Assembly (NCBI RefSeq): GCF_000735455.1
Contig: NZ_JMPS01000038.1
Location: forward strand, 1 to 64,000
DNA length: 64,000 nt
Direction: 5' to 3'
Source of the DNA: Yokenella regensburgei ATCC 49455
Lineage (GTDB): Bacteria; Pseudomonadota; Gammaproteobacteria; Enterobacterales; Enterobacteriaceae
Position 1 is the first letter of the stretch, and each line of letters begins with the position of its first letter. Shown piece after piece: positions 7,985 to 19,628 of this stretch. The notes under the pieces were generated by a model, which saw only the letters and a program-made list of their open reading frames with translations, was not told the origin of the DNA and ran no database searches. Made by a program: the position numbers and the translations under genes.

Positions 7985-10567
7985 ATGAGTAAAATCAACA
8001 TGAATGATGCCATTGATAAGGACTTCTCTAGCCATACGCCCATGATGCAGCAGTATCTGAAGCTGAAAGCTCAGCATCCGGAGATCCTGCTCTTCTATCG
8101 TATGGGCGACTTTTACGAGCTGTTTTACGACGATGCGAAACGCGCATCGCAGCTGCTCGACATTTCCCTGACTAAACGCGGCGCTTCAGCCGGTGAACCG
8201 ATCCCGATGGCCGGGATCCCTCATCACGCGGTGGAAAACTATCTGGCGAAGCTGGTCAACCAGGGCGAATCGGTCGCGATTTGCGAACAGATTGGCGACC
8301 CGGCCACCACCAAAGGACCGGTCGAACGTAAAGTCGTTCGCATCGTCACCCCGGGCACTATCAGCGATGAAGCACTGCTGCAGGAACGTCAGGACAACCT
8401 GTTGGCCGCCATCTGGCAGGATAGCAAAGGCTTCGGCTATGCCACCCTCGATATCAGCTCCGGACGTTTTCGCCTGTGCGAACCGGCAGACCGCGATACC
8501 ATGGCCGCTGAACTCCAGCGCACTAATCCCGCAGAACTGCTGTATGCGGAAGACTTTGCCGAGCAGGCGCTGATTGAAGGCCGTCGCGGTCTGCGTCGCC
8601 GCCCGTTGTGGGAGTTTGAAATTGACACCGCTCGCCAGCAGCTGAACCTGCAGTTCGGTACCCGCGATCTTATCGGTTTTGGCGTAGAGAACGCCCCGCG
8701 CGGCCTGTGCGCAGCGGGTTGTTTGCTGCAGTATGTAAAAGACACCCAGCGCACCGCCCTGCCGCACATTCGTTCCATCACCATGGAGCGCCAGCAGGAC
8801 AGCATCATCATAGATGCCGCCACCCGTCGTAATCTCGAAATCACCCAGAACTTATCCGGCGGATTTGAGAACACGCTGGCGGCGGTACTGGATAAAACCG
8901 TCACTCCGATGGGCAGTCGTATGCTCAAGCGCTGGCTGCACATGCCGGTGCGCAGTACCCAGGTGCTTGTCGAGCGCCAGCAGACGATTGCCGCGCTGCA
9001 ACCGAGCTACAGCGAACTGCAGCCGGTGCTGCGTCAGGTGGGCGATCTGGAGCGTATTCTGGCTCGTCTGGCGCTGCGCACCGCACGTCCGCGCGATCTG
9101 GCGCGCATGCGTTATGCCTTCCAGCAGTTGCCGGAACTTCGCGCCCAGCTTGCTGACGTGAACAGCGCACCGGTACAGCGTCTGCGTGAACAGATGGGCG
9201 AATTCAGCGAGCTGCGTGAGCTGCTCGAGCGCGCCATCATTGAATCACCACCGGTGCTGGTACGTGACGGCGGCGTTATTGCGCCGGGTTACCATGAAGA
9301 ACTCGACGAATGGCGAGCGCTCGCCGACGGTGCCACCGACTACCTCGACAGGCTGGAGATCCGCGAACGTGAACGTCTGGGGCTCGATACCTTAAAAGTC
9401 GGTTACAACGCGGTGCACGGCTATTACATCCAGATTAGCCGTGGGCAAAGCCACCTGGCACCGATTCACTACGTCCGCCGTCAGACGCTGAAAAACGCCG
9501 AGCGCTACATTATTCCAGAGCTGAAAGAGTACGAAGACAAAGTCCTGACCTCCAAAGGGAAAGCGCTGGCGCTGGAAAAACAGCTCTACGAGCAGCTCTT
9601 CGATACGCTGATGCCGCACCTGGCAGACCTGCAGTTAAGCGCCGCAGCGCTGGCTGAGCTGGATGTGCTGGTGAACCTGGCTGAACGTGCGGAAACCCTC
9701 AACTACTGCTGCCCAACCTTTACCGATAAGCCGGGGATCCAGATTGTTGAAGGTCGCCACCCGGTGGTGGAACAGGTGCTGAACGAGCCGTTTATTGCCA
9801 ACCCGTTGAATCTCGCTTCACAGCGGCGGATGCTCATCATCACCGGTCCAAACATGGGTGGTAAAAGTACCTATATGCGCCAGACGGCGCTGATTGCGCT
9901 GCTGGCCTATATTGGTAGCTACGTTCCAGCGCAGAAAGTTGAGATTGGCCCAATCGACAGAATTTTCACCCGCGTAGGCGCTGCTGACGATCTGGCGAGC
10001 GGCCGTTCCACCTTCATGGTAGAGATGACCGAAACCGCCAATATTCTGCACAACGCCACGGAAAACAGCCTGGTGCTGATGGACGAAATTGGCCGTGGCA
10101 CCTCTACCTATGATGGTCTGTCACTCGCCTGGGCCTGTGCGGAAAGCCTTGCCAACCGCATCAAAGCGCTGACGCTGTTTGCCACCCACTACTTCGAGCT
10201 GACCCAGCTGCCGGAGAAAATGGAAGGCGTTGCCAACGTCCACCTCGACGCGCTGGAGCACGGTGATACCATTGCGTTCATGCACAGCGTTCAGGACGGT
10301 GCCGCCAGTAAGAGCTACGGCCTGGCCGTCGCTGCTCTTGCCGGTGTACCAAAGGACGTTATCAAGCGTGCCCGCCAGAAGCTGCGCGAGCTGGAGAGCC
10401 TTTCGCCAAACGCGGCGGCGACCCAGATAGACGGTACGCAGATGTCACTGCTTGCTCCTGCCGAAGAAGCGTCCCCCGCCGTTGAAGCGCTGGAAAACCT
10501 CGACCCGGATTCCCTGACGCCGCGCCAGGCGCTGGAGTGGATCTACCGTCTGAAAAGCCTGGTGTAA
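7985..10567 (+). CDS. mutS: MutS, DNA mismatch recognition ATPase
   Basis: MutS finds base mismatches and small loops after replication and recruits MutL. The 860-residue frame has the mismatch-reading Phe-x-Glu motif at F43/E45 (MGDFYELF), the connector, lever and clamp domains, and the ATPase with Walker [10 protein letters not shown] near 621-629 and the [12 protein letters not shown] block. It ends [11 protein letters not shown] as in E. coli. Two starts are possible. The ATG at 7985 gives five extra residues. The ATG at 8000 gives 855 residues beginning MNDAIDKDF, which aligns with the Salmonella start as I recall it and may be the native one. Neither has a strong ribosome site. The integrated element ends immediately upstream, so the natural promoter may have been replaced. 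Confidence 0.97.
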   Translation: MSKINMNDAIDKDFSSHTPMMQQYLKLKAQHPEILLFYRMGDFYELFYDDAKRASQLLDISLTKRGASAGEPIPMAGIPHHAVENYLAKLVNQGESVAICEQIGDPATTKGPVERKVVRIVTPGTISDEALLQERQDNLLAAIWQDSKGFGYATLDISSGRFRLCEPADRDTMAAELQRTNPAELLYAEDFAEQALIEGRRGLRRRPLWEFEIDTARQQLNLQFGTRDLIGFGVENAPRGLCAAGCLLQYVKDTQRTALPHIRSITMERQQDSIIIDAATRRNLEITQNLSGGFENTLAAVLDKTVTPMGSRMLKRWLHMPVRSTQVLVERQQTIAALQPSYSELQPVLRQVGDLERILARLALRTARPRDLARMRYAFQQLPELRAQLADVNSAPVQRLREQMGEFSELRELLERAIIESPPVLVRDGGVIAPGYHEELDEWRALADGATDYLDRLEIRERERLGLDTLKVGYNAVHGYYIQISRGQSHLAPIHYVRRQTLKNAERYIIPELKEYEDKVLTSKGKALALEKQLYEQLFDTLMPHLADLQLSAAALAELDVLVNLAERAETLNYCCPTFTDKPGIQIVEGRHPVVEQVLNEPFIANPLNLASQRRMLIITGPNMGGKSTYMRQTALIALLAYIGSYVPAQKVEIGPIDRIFTRVGAADDLASGRSTFMVEMTETANILHNATENSLVLMDEIGRGTSTYDGLSLAWACAESLANRIKALTLFATHYFELTQLPEKMEGVANVHLDALEHGDTIAFMHSVQDGAASKSYGLAVAALAGVPKDVIKRARQKLRELESLSPNAAATQIDGTQMSLLAPAEEASPAVEALENLDPDSLTPRQALEWIYRLKSLV

Positions 10568-10574
10568 CCCCTCT

Positions 10575-10603
10575 GACCGGGTCAGACTTCACGTGGCCCG
10601 GTC
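10575..10603 (+). terminator. Possible terminator after mutS
   Basis: Seven-base inverted arms (GACCGGG at 10575-10581 and CCCGGTC at 10597-10603) lie just past the mutS stop and overlap the last codons of the convergent LysR gene. A short T-rich tract follows. Support is modest. Confidence 0.35.
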
Positions 10604-11487
10604 GTTTCTCTCTCCCGCAGGAAATCAATAAACGCACGCACCTTTGCCGGAACATGTCTGGCATCGGGGTAAACCGCATAAATACCCTGTTGAGGAAAAC
10701 GATACTCCGGCAGCAGCGCTGCCAGCGCTTTCTCTGCCAGTGCTTTACCGACCAGCCATTCCGGCAACAACGCAACGCCGCTGCCCGCCTTAGCAAATGC
10801 CAGCAACGCAGCAGCGCTGTCCGCATAGAGACGCGGTGATTGAGTAATTTCAAACGCCACCTCCTGCTGGAGCGCATCCGTCAATGTCCAGCGCAGCGGC
10901 GACGACAGGCGGTTATGAATAATCCATCCCGCTTCGCTCAAATCCTGAAGCGAATTCATTGGGTGCTGTGCCAGCCAGCCAGGAGAGGCCACCGGGATAA
11001 TCGCAAACCGGGCGATAAGCGATGCCCGATAGCGGGAATCCGCCAGCGTACCAAGGCGAATGGCCACATCAAAGCGCTCTGAAATCAGGTCTGCATGTTG
11101 AGAAGAAGAGACGTGGCGGATGCGCAGATCCGGGTGCTGTTCGCTGAACGCCGCGAGCGCCGGAATAACCGTCCGGCAACCGTATTCCGGCGTGGTGGTG
11201 ATACGCAGTTCGCCACGCAGGCCATGGTGGCTTGCCCGCACCTCATCCTGCAGGTTTTCCGCTTCCTGCAGCAGTGAAACGCCGCGGCGATAGAAGGTCT
11301 CGCCGGCTTCCGTCAGCGTCAGGCGGCGGGTAGAACGCAGCAACAGCGTCACCCCAAGCTCGCTTTCCAGCTGGCGAAGATTAAAGCTCACCACCGCTTT
11401 GGTTTGCCCAAGTACGTCCGCCGCCGCGGTAAAACTCCCCGCCTCTACTACCGCGACGAACATGGTCATGCGTTGCAAATTCAGCAT
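10582..11487 (-). CDS. LysR-family transcriptional regulator
   Basis: The protein is 301 residues from the ATG at 11485-11487; a GTG two codons upstream is also possible. The N-terminal winged helix-turn-helix (about residues 5-60: FVAVVEAGSFTAAADVLGQT, then AVVSFNLRQLE) and the two-lobed effector-binding domain are those of LysR regulators. It is divergent from an MFS transporter gene and shares with it a 108-base control region containing a 27-base palindrome, so it most likely regulates that transporter operon. The module sits between mutS and rpoS, a stretch that varies between enterobacterial genera. The inducer cannot be read from the sequence. Confidence 0.9.
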   Translation of the reverse strand: MLNLQRMTMFVAVVEAGSFTAAADVLGQTKAVVSFNLRQLESELGVTLLLRSTRRLTLTEAGETFYRRGVSLLQEAENLQDEVRASHHGLRGELRITTTPEYGCRTVIPALAAFSEQHPDLRIRHVSSSQHADLISERFDVAIRLGTLADSRYRASLIARFAIIPVASPGWLAQHPMNSLQDLSEAGWIIHNRLSSPLRWTLTDALQQEVAFEITQSPRLYADSAAALLAFAKAGSGVALLPEWLVGKALAEKALAALLPEYRFPQQGIYAVYPDARHVPAKVRAFIDFLRERETTGPREV

Positions 11488-11498
11488 AGTCACTCGTC

Positions 11499-11525
11499 AT
11501 ACTGTCAAAAATATTTTGACAGTAT
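11499..11525. promoter_or_regulatory. Palindromic operator in the LysR/MFS divergent region
   Basis: A perfect palindrome has 12-base arms (ATACTGTCAAAA and TTTTGACAGTAT) separated by ATA. Each arm carries a TTGACA-like sequence reading outward, so the palindrome could overlap both -35 regions. Its location between the LysR gene and its divergent neighbour suggests it is the regulator's binding site, though the arms are longer than the usual T-N11-A core. Confidence 0.6.
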
Positions 11526-11595
11526 ATCTGTTCCGTCACCGTTTATCCGCCGCCCTTCGCTCATTACAGTACGCCAGTGTATTTATGGAGGCGCT

Positions 11596-12801
11596 ATGAC
11601 GTATCGCAGCAAGGTGGCGGTAATTTTTCTACTGGGGTTCTTCCTCGATCTTATCAATATGTTTATCGCGAGCGTCGCCTGGCCTGCGATGTCGCACAGC
11701 CTGCAGGCCACGGTCGCCGGGCTGGCGTGGGTGAATAATGGCTATATTATCGGGCTGACGCTGGCTATCCCTCTCAGCGCCTGGCTCACCAGGCACCTGG
11801 GCGCAAAGCGCGTGTTTCTGCTTTCCCTGCTGGTCTTCAGCCTGGGGGCGGTGGCGTCAGGGTTTGCCGGATCACTGGCTACACTCGTGACCTGGCGTAT
11901 TGTCCAGGGTGCTGGCGGCGGTTTGTTGATCCCGGTGGGACAAGCGCTGGCCTGGCAGCTCTATAAACCTCATGAACGGGCCAGACTTTCAGCGGCGGTT
12001 ATGCTGGTGGGCCTGCTGGCGCCCGCGCTGTCGCCGGCGGCGGGCGGTTTTCTGGTGGAGACCCTCAGCTGGCGATGGGTATTTTTCGCAAGCGTACCGC
12101 TGTCGCTGATAACGCTACTGCTCGCCGGATGCTGGCTGAAGCCGGGGAAAAATGCCAGCGGGCCGCGCCCTCTGCTGCGCCTTTCCTTGCTTCGCGATCC
12201 GCTGCTGCGCTTTGCGATGCTGATTTACCTTTGCGTGCCGGGGATTTTTATCGGCGTCAGCGTGGTCAGCATGTTCTGGCTACAGACCATCATCGGCCTG
12301 TCCCCTGCCGCCGCGGGTGCGCTGATGCTGCCGTGGTCGCTGGCATCGTTTTTGGCCATCACTACAACCGGAAGATATTTTAATCGCCTGGGGCCACGAC
12401 CGCTGATTATTGCCGGTTGTCTGCTGCAGGCGCTGGGAATGCTGGCGCTGTTGGTTAGCGATAATCATGCCCTGCTGGTCGTCGCCTTCACGTTGATGGG
12501 AGCAGGAGGAAGCCTGTGCAGCAGCACCGCGCAGACCAGCGCGTTTATGTACATCAACCACCACGATATGACCGACGCCAGCGCACTGTGGAACCTGAAC
12601 CGCCAGCTCAGCTTCTGTCTCGGCGTCAGCCTGCTAACCCTGACCTTCGACAGACTGGCCGCATTTTTACCAATGGCGGTCGCCTGTTCGTGGACCTTCG
12701 CGCTCGCCGCAACGCTGACGCTGATTCCGATTTTGTTTTGCCTTCGCCTGGATAACCGGGCGGTTATCCAACATATTACGACTGAACGGGAACGTGTATG
12801 A
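11596..12801 (+). CDS. MFS transporter, drug:H+ antiporter-like
   Basis: The frame is open from 11404. The ATG at 11596 is preceded by GGAG and begins directly with the first membrane helix (VAVIFLLGFFLDLINMFIAS), giving 401 residues. About twelve hydrophobic segments are visible. The loop 2-3 motif (WLTRHLGAKRVF) and the helix 5 motif (SPAAGG) resemble the EmrB/DHA2-type drug:proton antiporters, but the length fits a 12-helix carrier. It is divergent from the LysR gene and overlaps the next gene by ATGA, so the two form one transcription unit. The substrate is unknown. Confidence 0.85.
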   Translation: MTYRSKVAVIFLLGFFLDLINMFIASVAWPAMSHSLQATVAGLAWVNNGYIIGLTLAIPLSAWLTRHLGAKRVFLLSLLVFSLGAVASGFAGSLATLVTWRIVQGAGGGLLIPVGQALAWQLYKPHERARLSAAVMLVGLLAPALSPAAGGFLVETLSWRWVFFASVPLSLITLLLAGCWLKPGKNASGPRPLLRLSLLRDPLLRFAMLIYLCVPGIFIGVSVVSMFWLQTIIGLSPAAAGALMLPWSLASFLAITTTGRYFNRLGPRPLIIAGCLLQALGMLALLVSDNHALLVVAFTLMGAGGSLCSSTAQTSAFMYINHHDMTDASALWNLNRQLSFCLGVSLLTLTFDRLAAFLPMAVACSWTFALAATLTLIPILFCLRLDNRAVIQHITTERERV

Positions 12802-13178
12802 ACCGCTATATCACTGAAGTTATTGATGCTCACATCGCTATTGAGAACTGGCTAGGTCAGGGAGAAGGTCACCCACAAACGCTGCTGTCACGCTTTGCAG
12901 CTGACTTTACGATGATCGCGCTGAACGGTTCAACGCTCGACCGTAGTACGCTGGAAAGTTTTTTTCTGACACAGAAACAGGCGCGTCCCGGGCTTAAGAT
13001 TGTTATTGATAGTATGGACATCGTCGCCGAGTGGCCTGACGGCGCGGTAGTGAAATACCGTGAACTTCAGACACTTCCGGAGCAAGGCCAGAACGTTCGC
13101 TGGTCAACGGCGGTCTTTCGTTTGCAGGAGGGGCGAGTGTTCTGGCGCTTACTGCAGGAAACACGCGCGGGGGAATAA
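12798..13178 (+). CDS. NTF2-like/DUF4440-type small protein
   Basis: This is a 126-residue soluble protein whose start overlaps the transporter stop. It has an N-terminal helix (HIAIENWLGQGEG), a mid segment FAADFTMIALNG, and alternating strands ending WSTAVFRLQEGRVFWRLLQE. This is the cone-shaped NTF2-like fold pattern of SnoaL/DUF4440 proteins. Such proteins can bind or modify small molecules, so a link to the transporter's substrate is plausible. No catalytic residues can be named with confidence. Confidence 0.65.
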   Translation: MNRYITEVIDAHIAIENWLGQGEGHPQTLLSRFAADFTMIALNGSTLDRSTLESFFLTQKQARPGLKIVIDSMDIVAEWPDGAVVKYRELQTLPEQGQNVRWSTAVFRLQEGRVFWRLLQETRAGE

Positions 13179-13183
13179 CAAAG

Positions 13184-13215
13184 AAAAAGGCCAGTCGATG
13201 ACTGGCCTTTTTTTT
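13184..13215. terminator. Bidirectional terminator between NTF2-like gene and rpoS
   Basis: A 12-base perfect stem (13184-13195 with 13201-13212, loop CGATG) is flanked by an A-run on the left and eight Ts on the right. It can therefore end transcription of both convergent genes. Confidence 0.9.
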
Positions 13216-13228
13216 GAAAGAACTTTGC

Positions 13229-14221
13229 TTATTCGCGGAACAGCGCTTCGATATTCAGACCTTGCCCCTGCAGGATTTCACGCAGGCGACGCAGACCTTC
13301 AACCTGAATCTGGCGAACGCGTTCACGAGTCAGGCCGATTTCACGACCAACATCTTCAAGCGTTGCCGCTTCATACCCCAGCAGACCGAAACGACGTGCC
13401 AGCACTTCACGCTGTTTGGCGTTCAGTTCGAACAGCCATTTGACGATGCTCTGTTTCATGTCATCGTCCTGCGTGGTGTCTTCCGGGCCGTTGTCTTTTT
13501 CATCGGCCAGGATGTCCAGCAGCGCTTTTTCGGAATCGCCACCCAGCGGGGTGTCGACCGAGGTGATGCGCTCGTTGAGACGCAGCATACGGCTAACGTC
13601 ATCAACCGGTTTGTCCAGTTGCTCGGCAATCTCTTCCGCACTCGGTTCGTGGTCCAGTTTGTGGGACAACTCACGCGCGGTACGCAGATAGACGTTCAAC
13701 TCTTTGACGATGTGGATCGGCAAACGGATCGTACGGGTTTGGTTCATAATCGCCCGTTCGATGGTCTGGCGGATCCACCAGGTCGCATACGTCGAGAAAC
13801 GGAACCCGCGCTCCGGGTCAAACTTCTCAACGGCACGGATAAGTCCCAGATTGCCCTCTTCAATCAGATCCAGCAAAGCCAGACCACGATTGCTGTAACG
13901 ACGGGCAATCTTCACCACCAGACGCAGGTTACTCTCTATCATCCGGCGGCGGGAAGCGACATCTCCGCGCAGCGCACGGCGTGCAAAATAGACTTCTTCT
14001 TCGGCCGTTAGCAGTGGAGAGTATCCAATCTCTCCAAGATAAAGCTGAGTCGCGTCCAACACACGCTGTGTGGCACCCTGAGATAACAGCTCTTCCTCGG
14101 CCAGGTCGTTATCACTGGGTTCCTCTTCAATCAAGGCCTTCTCGTCGAAAGCCTCTGTTCCGTTCTCATCAAATTCCGCGTCTTCATTTAAATCATGAAC
14201 TTTCAGCGTATTCTGACTCAT
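13229..14221 (-). CDS. rpoS: RpoS, stationary-phase and general stress sigma factor
   Basis: RpoS redirects RNA polymerase to stress and stationary-phase promoters. At 330 residues it equals the E. coli protein and is nearly identical in regions 1.2 to 4.2. Visible features are the -10 recognition helix around [13 protein letters not shown] (about 145-157), K173 (the residue needed for RssB-directed proteolysis in E. coli) and the C-terminal helix-turn-helix [20 protein letters not shown]. The acidic N-terminus differs slightly from E. coli (NGTEAF). It lies downstream of nlpD. In relatives the main rpoS promoter is inside nlpD and gives a long leader bound by small RNAs; I did not locate that promoter here. 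No truncation is present. Confidence 0.98.
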   Translation of the reverse strand: MSQNTLKVHDLNEDAEFDENGTEAFDEKALIEEEPSDNDLAEEELLSQGATQRVLDATQLYLGEIGYSPLLTAEEEVYFARRALRGDVASRRRMIESNLRLVVKIARRYSNRGLALLDLIEEGNLGLIRAVEKFDPERGFRFSTYATWWIRQTIERAIMNQTRTIRLPIHIVKELNVYLRTARELSHKLDHEPSAEEIAEQLDKPVDDVSRMLRLNERITSVDTPLGGDSEKALLDILADEKDNGPEDTTQDDDMKQSIVKWLFELNAKQREVLARRFGLLGYEAATLEDVGREIGLTRERVRQIQVEGLRRLREILQGQGLNIEALFRE

Positions 14222-14281
14222 AAGGTGGCTCCTACCCGTGATCCCTGCGCGGAACAGGCAGTTAGGCCATGCTCCGCCGAA

Positions 14282-15427
14282 TTATCGCTGCGGCAAATAC
14301 TGCAGCGGGTTTACGGATTTCCCCTTGTAACGAATTTCAAAATGCAAGCGTGTAGAACTGGTTCCGGTGCTACCCATAGTAGCGATTTTTTGCCCCGCCT
14401 TAACTTCTTGTTGTTCCCGGACCAGCATCGTATCGTTATGGGCGTAGGCGCTCAGGTAATCATCGTTGTGTTTGATGATAATAAGATTACCGTAACCACG
14501 CAGTGCGTTACCGGCATAGACGACGCGTCCATCAGCGGTCGCGGCGATTGCCTGTCCTTTACTGCCTGCGATATCGACACCTTTATTCCCGTTTTGCGAG
14601 AACTGTTCGATAATTTTGCCGTCAGTCGGCCAGCGCCACGATGAAATTGGCGAACTGGTAGACGTACTGCTCGCAGTTGGTTGGGCTGTGTTCACAACAG
14701 GTGCCGTTACAGGCGCTGTGACCGTAGTCGCAGGCTTGTTATTAGGCAACATTTTGTTAGCACTTTGTTCACCTGAATCCTCAGAATACGTAATTGTTGG
14801 TTCAGAAGCAACCACTGCGCTGGAATTTTGTGCAGGTTTCGTGACCATACCCTGAGAGCCGCTGCTGGCCTGAACACTTGCCGCTGCCACCGCGTTATTG
14901 CCGGTAATTGGCTGCCCTGAAGCGTTGCCAACCTGCAGGGTTTGCCCCACATTCAGGCCGTATGGGGCAGGAATATTGTTGCGCTCGGCAAGGTCACGGA
15001 AGTCGTTGCCGGTCACCCAGGCAATATAGAACAGCGTGTCACCGCGCTTCACCGTATAGGTGCTGCCGCCGGTATAGCTGCCCTTCGGAATATCACCGTA
15101 TTTACGGTTATAGACGATACGCCCGTCTGCATTAGTTTGCACGGGCTGCTGTGCAACCTGCGGTGCCGGAGCCTGAGTCGCAGGCATAGTCTGCGTTTGC
15201 ATCGGCTGGATTTGTGGCTGTGCTACCGGTGCCGATGTGGCGGTGTTGCCCATTTTCGGCGGCGGCGTGATGAGCATTCCGGAGCTGGTGCTGGAGGAGG
15301 CGTTGCCACCTACAGAGGACACAGGCGCCGGGGCATTATTTGTCGTTGTACAACCCGCCAGCCAGAATGACACCAGCGATAACGCCGCAATACGGCTTAA
15401 GGTAAAATTTGGGCTTCCCGCGCTCAT
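14282..15427 (-). CDS. nlpD: NlpD, outer-membrane lipoprotein activator of amidase AmiC
   Basis: The 381-residue protein begins with a signal sequence and lipobox LAGC (lipidated C26). A long Gln/Pro/Thr-rich linker leads to a LysM peptidoglycan-binding domain at about 123-167 ([19 protein letters not shown]) and a C-terminal LytM/M23 domain from about 265. The LytM domain is degenerate: the zinc-binding His of the first motif is replaced (NKGVDIAG), though LHFE remains. It is therefore expected to activate the septal amidase rather than cut the wall itself, as known for NlpD. It lies upstream of rpoS and downstream of pcm. Confidence 0.96.
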   Translation of the reverse strand: MSAGSPNFTLSRIAALSLVSFWLAGCTTTNNAPAPVSSVGGNASSSTSSGMLITPPPKMGNTATSAPVAQPQIQPMQTQTMPATQAPAPQVAQQPVQTNADGRIVYNRKYGDIPKGSYTGGSTYTVKRGDTLFYIAWVTGNDFRDLAERNNIPAPYGLNVGQTLQVGNASGQPITGNNAVAAASVQASSGSQGMVTKPAQNSSAVVASEPTITYSEDSGEQSANKMLPNNKPATTVTAPVTAPVVNTAQPTASSTSTSSPISSWRWPTDGKIIEQFSQNGNKGVDIAGSKGQAIAATADGRVVYAGNALRGYGNLIIIKHNDDYLSAYAHNDTMLVREQQEVKAGQKIATMGSTGTSSTRLHFEIRYKGKSVNPLQYLPQR

Positions 15428-15544
15428 TTATCCCCCAGGAATAAGTTAGATCTTCTTTACCGTGCGACGCGCCGGTAAGGCACTGAAAAATGTGCTTACC
15501 CTACGCCCGAACACACGTTCATTAAACCAGGAAAACTCCTGATA

Positions 15545-16906
<1,362 letters not shown>

Positions 16907-16926
<20 letters not shown>

Positions 16927-17956
16927 AATCACCTGTTGTATTGATAAGTTCCCTTACCACACCGGTGGCAAAACTTCCCGCTGGCAGCCAGAAGCGCAGC
17001 TCAACGGTGACGTCATCCCACCAGTTCCAGTTCAGTTGTTGCGGGTAAAGCAGCATGGCACGACGGGAGGCTTCCACCTTTTCGCGCACCAGCAGCGATT
17101 GCAGGAGCGTTTCTTGCGCCAACGCGCTTTGCTCAAAGGCCAGCGCCGTGCGCTGCGTGCCCCACTCGCCGCTACCCGGCATTGCCGCCGTAATCATCAG
17201 CTCACGATTGTCCACCCGAGCCTGCAGTTCGTCGCGCTCTTCGACCGTCGCTACAAACCAGCTGCCGCGCCCCGCTAATTGTAGCGCATCGCCGTCAACA
17301 ACTTGATTAAAGTCTGTTTTTTTTAATTTATCGCTGACTATCTGATTAAACAAGGCGCTGCGTGCGGCAGAAAGCCAAAAACTGCGTTTGTTGCGATCGC
17401 GAACCGGGCCGCCGCTCTCCGCCCAACGCAGCGCGCCGTGCAGGTTACTGCCGCCGATACCAAAGCGCTGAGCGCCAAAGTAGTTAGGCACACCGCGTTC
17501 AACGATAGCCTGCAGACGGGCTTCCACATCGTTACGATCGGTGACTTCCCGTAGGATCAGCGTGAAGGCGTTCCCCTTCAGTGCCCCCAGTCGCAGCTTA
17601 CGCTTATGCCGCGCGTACTCAAGCACCTGGCAGCCTTCAAGCTCAAACTTGCTGAGATCCGGCATCGCGTTGCCCGGCACCCGGGCGCACAGCCACTGTT
17701 CGGTAACGGCATGCTTATCTTTCTGCCCCGCGAAGCTCACTTCCCGGGCATGAATTTTGAGGAACTTCGCCAGCGCGTCAGCGACAAAACGCGTATTGCA
17801 GCCGTTTTTACGAATGCGCACCAGAATGTGTTCGCCTTCGCCATCTGGCGCAAAGCCCAGATCCTCCACCACCAGAAAATCTTCCGGATTGGCTTTAAGC
17901 ATTCCCTGCCCCTGCGGTTTACCGTGCAGGTACGTCAGGTCGTCAAACGCAATCAT
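16907..17956 (-). CDS. truD: TruD, tRNA pseudouridine-13 synthase
   Basis: TruD makes pseudouridine at position 13 of tRNA-Glu. The 349-residue length matches E. coli. The catalytic aspartate D80 lies in [12 protein letters not shown], and the TRUD-specific insertion domain is present in the middle (NYFGAQRFG motif before it). The start overlaps the ispF stop by ATGA, and the 3' end overlaps surE, so it is embedded in a tightly packed operon from ispD to pcm. Confidence 0.97.
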
Positions 17957-18432
17957 GGCTTCGCCTTATGCAGTAGCGCCACGGCTTCGCAGGCAATGCC
18001 TTCGCCGCGACCGGTAAAGCCGAGCTTTTCGGTGGTGGTGGCTTTCACGTTGACGTCGTCCATATGGCAGCCAAGATCTTCGGCGATAAACACGCGCATC
18101 TGCGGAATGTGCGGCAGCATTTTCGGTGCCTGCGCGATAATAGTGATATCGACGTTACCCAGGCTGTAGCCTTTGGCCTGAATACGACGCCAGGCCTCAC
18201 GCAGCAGCTCACGGCTGTCTGCACCTTTAAATGCCGGATCGGTATCAGGGAAAAGTTTGCCGATATCGCCCAGCGCCGCCGCGCCAAGCAGCGCGTCGGT
18301 CAGCGCGTGCAGCGCGACGTCGCCGTCAGAGTGGGCGAGCAGCCCTTTCTCGTAAGGAATACGCACGCCACCAATAATAATCGGGCCTTCACCGCCGAAA
18401 GCGTGTACGTCAAAACCGTGTCCAATTCGCAT
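17953..18432 (-). CDS. ispF: IspF, 2-C-methyl-D-erythritol 2,4-cyclodiphosphate synthase
   Basis: This enzyme carries out the fifth step of the MEP isoprenoid pathway, closing the cyclic diphosphate with loss of CMP. The 159-residue protein has zinc ligands D8, H10 ([10 protein letters not shown]) and H42 ([10 protein letters not shown]). The start overlaps the ispD stop by one base, so the two pathway enzymes are translated together. Confidence 0.98.
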   Translation of the reverse strand: MRIGHGFDVHAFGGEGPIIIGGVRIPYEKGLLAHSDGDVALHALTDALLGAAALGDIGKLFPDTDPAFKGADSRELLREAWRRIQAKGYSLGNVDITIIAQAPKMLPHIPQMRVFIAEDLGCHMDDVNVKATTTEKLGFTGRGEGIACEAVALLHKAKP

Positions 18433-19142
18433 TATGCCGTCTCCTGGTGTTCAGATCGGGTAAGGTAAAATTCTGCCAACGCCAGGTCTTCCGGACGCGT
18501 GACTTTAATATTATCAGCACGGCCCGCCACCAGCTCTGGATGGAAACCACAATATTCGAGCGCCGAGGCTTCGTCGGTGATTGTCGCCCCTTCATCGAGG
18601 GCGCGCGTCAGGCAGTCTATCAGCAGTTCGCGGGGGAAAAATTGCGGCGTCAGGGCGTGCCAGAGGTCATTACGGTCAACGGTATGGGCAATGGCCGCTT
18701 TTCCCGGTTCGCCGCGCTTCATGGTATCGCGCACGGGGGCTGCCAGAATACCGCCAACCCGGCTGGTCTCACTGAGTTTGAGCAGTCGTTCGAGGTCATC
18801 CTGATGCAGGCAGGGGCGCGCAGCGTCGTGCACCAGCACCCACTCGGCATCACCGGCCGCTTTCAGGCCCGCCAGCACCGAGTCGGCGCGTTCGTTCCCG
18901 CCTTCTACAACGGTGACCTGCGGATGCAAAGAAAGGGGTAGCGCCTGAAAGCGCGCATCACCGGCGCTAACGGCTATCACCACCCGCTGAACACGCGGAT
19001 GCGCCAGCAGTGCTGCGACCGCATGTTCAAGAATCGTTTTGTTACCGATTGAGAGATATTGTTTAGGGCATTCCGTTTGCATGCGGCGGCCAAATCCGGC
19101 TGCCGGGACCACGGCGCAAACGCCCGGAGTAGTTGCTGCCAT
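18432..19142 (-). CDS. ispD: IspD, MEP cytidylyltransferase
   Basis: IspD transfers CMP from CTP to methylerythritol 4-phosphate. The 236-residue protein has the nucleotide-binding N-terminus [10 protein letters not shown] with R20, then K27 (ECPKQYL), and [10 protein letters not shown] further on. It lies 22 bases downstream of ftsB and directly upstream of ispF. Confidence 0.98.
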   Translation of the reverse strand: MAATTPGVCAVVPAAGFGRRMQTECPKQYLSIGNKTILEHAVAALLAHPRVQRVVIAVSAGDARFQALPLSLHPQVTVVEGGNERADSVLAGLKAAGDAEWVLVHDAARPCLHQDDLERLLKLSETSRVGGILAAPVRDTMKRGEPGKAAIAHTVDRNDLWHALTPQFFPRELLIDCLTRALDEGATITDEASALEYCGFHPELVAGRADNIKVTRPEDLALAEFYLTRSEHQETA

Positions 19143-19164
19143 GTTTTAATCCTGGAACACGTGT

Positions 19165-19476
19165 CTATCGATTCGTCTGCGAGGAACCCTGATTGCGTTT
19201 AGAGGCGTCCGGCACCAGACGATAGAACGTCTCGCCCGGGCGAGTCATGCTGAGTTCGTTGCGTGCGCGCTCTTCAATCGCTTCCTGACCGCCGTTGAGG
19301 TCGTCAATTTCGGCGAAAAGCTGATCGTTACGTGCTTTGAGTTTGGCGTTAGTTGCCTGCTGTGCGGCGACATCATCGTTGACCCGGCTGTAGTCATGCA
19401 GACCATTTTTGCCAAACCACAGCGAATACTGCAGCCAGACCAGCAAAGCCAATAATAGCAGCGTTAGTTTACCCAT
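19165..19476 (-). CDS. ftsB: FtsB, divisome coiled-coil membrane protein
   Basis: The 103-residue bitopic protein has one N-terminal membrane segment ([18 protein letters not shown], about 3-20) followed by a periplasmic coiled coil (about 28-70). This is the FtsB layout that pairs with FtsL and FtsQ in the divisome. It is the first gene of the ftsB-ispD-ispF-truD-surE-pcm run. Confidence 0.96.
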   Translation of the reverse strand: MGKLTLLLLALLVWLQYSLWFGKNGLHDYSRVNDDVAAQQATNAKLKARNDQLFAEIDDLNGGQEAIEERARNELSMTRPGETFYRLVPDASKRNQGSSQTNR

Positions 19477-19628
19477 CCTGCCCCCTGAAAAACGGCATCA
19501 TCATCCCATATCTTGTCCGGGTACTCTACCCCGGGCGCGGACGATGCCGCGTACTCGCGGGAAATGTACCACATTTTATCCGCTAGCACGTATGCCTCGT
19601 TGCAGCCCAGCCATTCATCTGCCGCCGT

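Noticed and set aside
7985-8040. Idea that integration replaced the first codons of mutS with element sequence
   Set aside because: Residues from the second ATG onward fit the Salmonella MutS N-terminus as recalled, so at most five codons could be foreign. Kept only as a question about the start and promoter.
16927-16932. GTG start for surE
   Set aside because: The ATG two codons later gives the conserved N-terminus and the family length of 253.
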